From assembly GCA_002803225.1 (NCBI GenBank), contig NXFV01000494.1, positions 1-22,901 of the forward strand: a stretch of DNA of 22,901 bases. Direction: 5' to 3'. The translations under genes and the position numbers were made by a program. Under the pieces are notes generated by a model. It saw only the letters and a list, made by a program, of their open reading frames with translations. It had not been told where the DNA came from and searched no databases. The stretch comes from Gamarada debralockiae (Eukaryota > Ascomycota > Leotiomycetes > Helotiales > Hyphodiscaceae). Positions 20,438-22,901 of this stretch are shown piece after piece (the first letter of the stretch is position 1; each line of letters opens with the position of its first letter).

Positions 20438-22077
20438 ATGGCTATAAACAGCACAACACCATCTATCCGCCTCCAATGCGGTGTTATTGGTGCCGGAATA
20501 GCTGGGTTGTGCGCAGCTATTGCTCTATGCCGCGCTGGCCACGACGTTGAGCTCTTCGAGCGCTCTGAATTTAAACAAGAGATTGGTGCCGCAATCACAC
20601 TAGGGCCCAATGCGAATCTCATCTTGGAGAAATGGGGATTCAGCCCAGATATGGCGGGCGGCACGTCAAAGAGACAGCTGAGGAGGCTGCAGTTTGACAC
20701 GTTGGAGATTCAGTACCGTGAGACATACGATCATATTAAAGAGAAATATGGGTATCCATTCAATGCCTACCATCGTATCGATCTACACAAGACATTAAGG
20801 GAGATGGCCACAACGTGCGGGGCGCAAATACGTTTGGGAAGTGAGGTGAAGGACGCGAATAGCAAGGACGGTGTAATTACGTTCGCGAATGGGGACTCGT
20901 TGCAGAAAGATCTCCTCGTATTAGCGAATGGAGTCAAGGTGAGTTCGTTACGGCAAGAGCGGATCCGGGCGTAGTTACTAACATCTACAGAGTCAATTTA
21001 TCCCTGCAATCACTGGCAGAGAAGCAGAGGATATAAAACCATGGGGTTCCGTCTTTCGAGCCATCATTCCGATTCATAGACTCATGGTAGATGAGACCGT
21101 TCGTCCTATTCTTGAGAATGAACCTTCTGGGTTCGTGATCTCAGCTGGAAATAAGAATGTTGGAATTGTGACGTATCCGTGTAGGGACGACACGATGATG
21201 AACATTGTAGTCGTCCACCCAACCCTACATCATCTTCAGGGTGCTACAGGTACATATACGATAGAATATTTGAGTAATAGCGGCATGGTCTAATGGCATC
21301 TGCAGGATGGTCAAGTCCGGCGACGATTGATGACGTGCTTGGAGTCCTTGACGGGTTTTCGGACATGTGGCGGAACTTGGTAAAGTAAATCTTGCAATAT
21401 GGAGATAATGCGGCTACAAAACGCTAATATGAGGTACAGGAGCGCAGATGCCGACGCTTTCACAGTTTATCGTGTGGAGCATCGCACCGCAATCCCAACC
21501 ATGGCTAATGGCAAAGCGTGCATAATAGGAGATGCTGCTCACGGAATGTTGCCAAGTACGTTTTAGCAGTGCTTCTCAACCAACATAAACAACTTTAAAC
21601 TAACTTATGATAGCTTACAGCCAGGGCGGTTGCATGGGGATCGAAGACGCCGCAGCACTCGAAGTTCTTATGGCGAAGCTGACTCCTGAAGAGGGCGTTG
21701 AAAACAGGTTAAAGCTATGGAACCAGCTAAGGTTGGCAAGATGCATAGTGACTCAATTTCTCAGCAATAGGATGTACAGAGGCAATGCTGACCGGGACCT
21801 GTTCGTCAAAAAGTTGTACCGGGGGCCGTTGCCTGATTTTGACACCGCAGCTTGGTCAGACCAGTGGAACGATATCTTCTTTCGATACAACATCTTTGAC
21901 GAGGCGCAAAAGGCATTTGAGCACAAGGACTCACCAAATGGAATACCAGATGGAGCAGTCAACTTTTTTGGCCCATATGAGCCGGCCGACTGGGTGTCGA
22001 CGAACAGTCAGTCAAAAAGTGTTTTTGAAATGTTAGATGCGAATGACGTGACGAACGCGAAGGATGCGAAAATTTGA
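20438..22077 (+). CDS. FAD-dependent monooxygenase (salicylate hydroxylase-like)
   Basis: My model joins 20438-20938, 20991-21240, 21306-21384, 21440-21555 and 21614-22077, giving 469 aa. All four introns are GT-AG and phases match (0,1,2,1). The N-terminal Rossmann motif GAGIAG (residues 18-23) with E41 binds the ADP part of FAD. The GD motif CIIGDAAHGMLP (G307-D308) contacts the FAD ribose. These two place it among class A aromatic-ring hydroxylases, which use NAD(P)H and oxygen. The middle DG motif is unusual: LVLANGVKSQFI (N164-G165) has Asn for the usual Asp and lacks the usual Arg. No signal peptide or C-terminal membrane anchor is visible, so it is likely cytosolic. The substrate is unknown. 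No other biosynthetic enzyme lies in the window. Confidence 0.85.
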
Positions 22078-22654
22078 ATTGAAGACAATTTGCATAAATT
22101 AATTATTAGCCTTAGTGGCGATGTGCGTTGCTGCATCATTGAACGTAGTCGCAGTCTCTGTTCATGGCTACTGCCCTGTACTGTGTAATTACTGTACCGT
22201 CTACTGTGGCGTAATCGCACCTCACTGAGCATCCAGCCGAAATAGTTGCCTTAGGTGACAAAGCTCGACTGCGACAGTGCTTGAGTTCGACAGCTCGAGA
22301 CATCTTCGACGAACAGACGTCCAGAGCCGCGTGGTACCGTTTTACGGCAGCGGTGCAAGCTCTGCAAGCCTCTCATACCGAATGCCCGCGATGCGCTTTT
22401 CGAACGCAACACTGATAGCGGGCTCGTCGTCAGCGACAAAATGCCCCTTCCTGTGCAATCTACTCTCATTAGTTCTGGCGATATGCCGCCAGATCTCGCT
22501 CGTGACAACGGTTCCCATGGCAAGATGGCTGCCCCGCTGGCACTGGCACCGGCTTTACACCTACGCAGGACGCACCATCTTCTCACCTGGAACGATGAAC
22601 TACACATTGGGACATCAGATCAGGGTTAACGAGCAGGCTAGTCAAAAATCCTTA
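22078..22654. other. Downstream stretch, no gene supported
   Basis: From about 22240 to 22630 base composition is balanced, and overlapping frames exist on both strands (22277-22816 plus; 22251-22607 minus; 22441-22629 plus). None shows a family motif or a clear splice pattern. It may be a remnant of a gene or repeat. I cannot decide which frame, if any, is real. Confidence 0.4.
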
Positions 22655-22724
22655 CTAATCCTTATCGATAAGGAATCGGTAAAAAATCGATATCGGATCG
22701 GAATCGGTCGATTCCGTATCGATT
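22655..22724. repeat. CGAT-rich palindromes
   Basis: A perfect 14-bp palindrome CCTTATCGATAAGG lies at 22660-22673. Just after it, an imperfect hairpin (about 22688-22724) pairs ATCGGATCGGAATCG with CGATTCCGTATCGAT around a two-base turn. The words ATCG and GGAATCGG recur. Past 22730 the sequence turns AT-rich to the window end. This may be the edge of a repeat element running off the window. Confidence 0.55.
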
Positions 22725-22901
22725 CTCTAGGCATTAGTCCTAATTCGTATAACAAAAATCTCGTGATTAGAAATAATTATTTTAATATATACAAAGGGTT
22801 AGTCGTAAAATCGTGATATTAGGAAAATTCATTAAAAGGTATATATATTTAAATAAGGAGATTTTGAAAAACAAATACCTAGCTAGTATAGCTAATTAAA
22901 G
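22725..22901. other. AT-rich end of window
   Basis: The sequence is AT-rich with no frame or motif of note. It probably belongs to the same repeat-derived stretch as the palindromes before it. Confidence 0.4.

Noticed and set aside
22277..22816. 179-codon plus-strand frame as a gene
   Set aside because: It overlaps two other long frames, has no recognisable motif and runs into the CGAT palindromes and AT-rich tail.

Overview
The window reads as nuclear DNA of a filamentous ascomycete (Pezizomycotina; a Helotiales/Leotiomycetes-like fungus is my guess, not proven). The reasons are short 44-75 bp GT-AG introns with CTAAC/CTGAC-type branch sites, a recognisable SAGA subunit Spt7, and gene families that expand in such fungi: STAND N-terminal/ankyrin, 2EXR, C2H2 regulators and FAD monooxygenases. 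No bacterial operon structure, rRNA, tRNA or CRISPR array was seen.

Left part (1 to about 9.6 kb) is a decaying, element-rich zone. It holds AT-rich sequence with a miniature pogo-like element (480-566), a broken STAND-N/ankyrin gene (1873-3959, minus), one apparently intact four-exon gene with a PD-(D/E)XK-like motif (4589-6216, minus), two foldback DNAs side by side (7574-7620 and 7629-7690), and a badly broken 2EXR-family gene (7707-9546, plus). The 5' part of that relic is a row of short acidic exons repeating about every 100-110 bp. A 612-bp AT-rich Tc1/mariner-type MITE (8164-8775) sits inside one of its introns.

Middle part (10.3-15.1 kb) is conserved housekeeping sequence: a complete three-exon spt7 (minus, 1188 aa) transcribed divergently, across a 412-bp spacer, from a two-exon VanZ-like membrane protein (plus, 210 aa).

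Right part (15.1-22.9 kb) has two intact intron-rich genes separated by long spacers. One is an eight-exon C2H2 zinc-finger regulator (16988-18430, plus, 321 aa), the other a five-exon FAD-dependent monooxygenase (20438-22077, plus, 469 aa). The spacers carry a degenerate repeat family (16440-16696), an 18-bp minisatellite (19711-19782) and a 15-bp minisatellite directly upstream of the monooxygenase (20261-20358). The window ends in AT-rich sequence with CGAT-rich palindromes.

No gene pair forms a clear pathway. The zinc-finger regulator and the monooxygenase are neighbours, but nothing in the sequence ties them together. The most unusual structure is the mini-exon repeat array with its intronic MITE. 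All exon models were built by eye from splice motifs and frame consistency.
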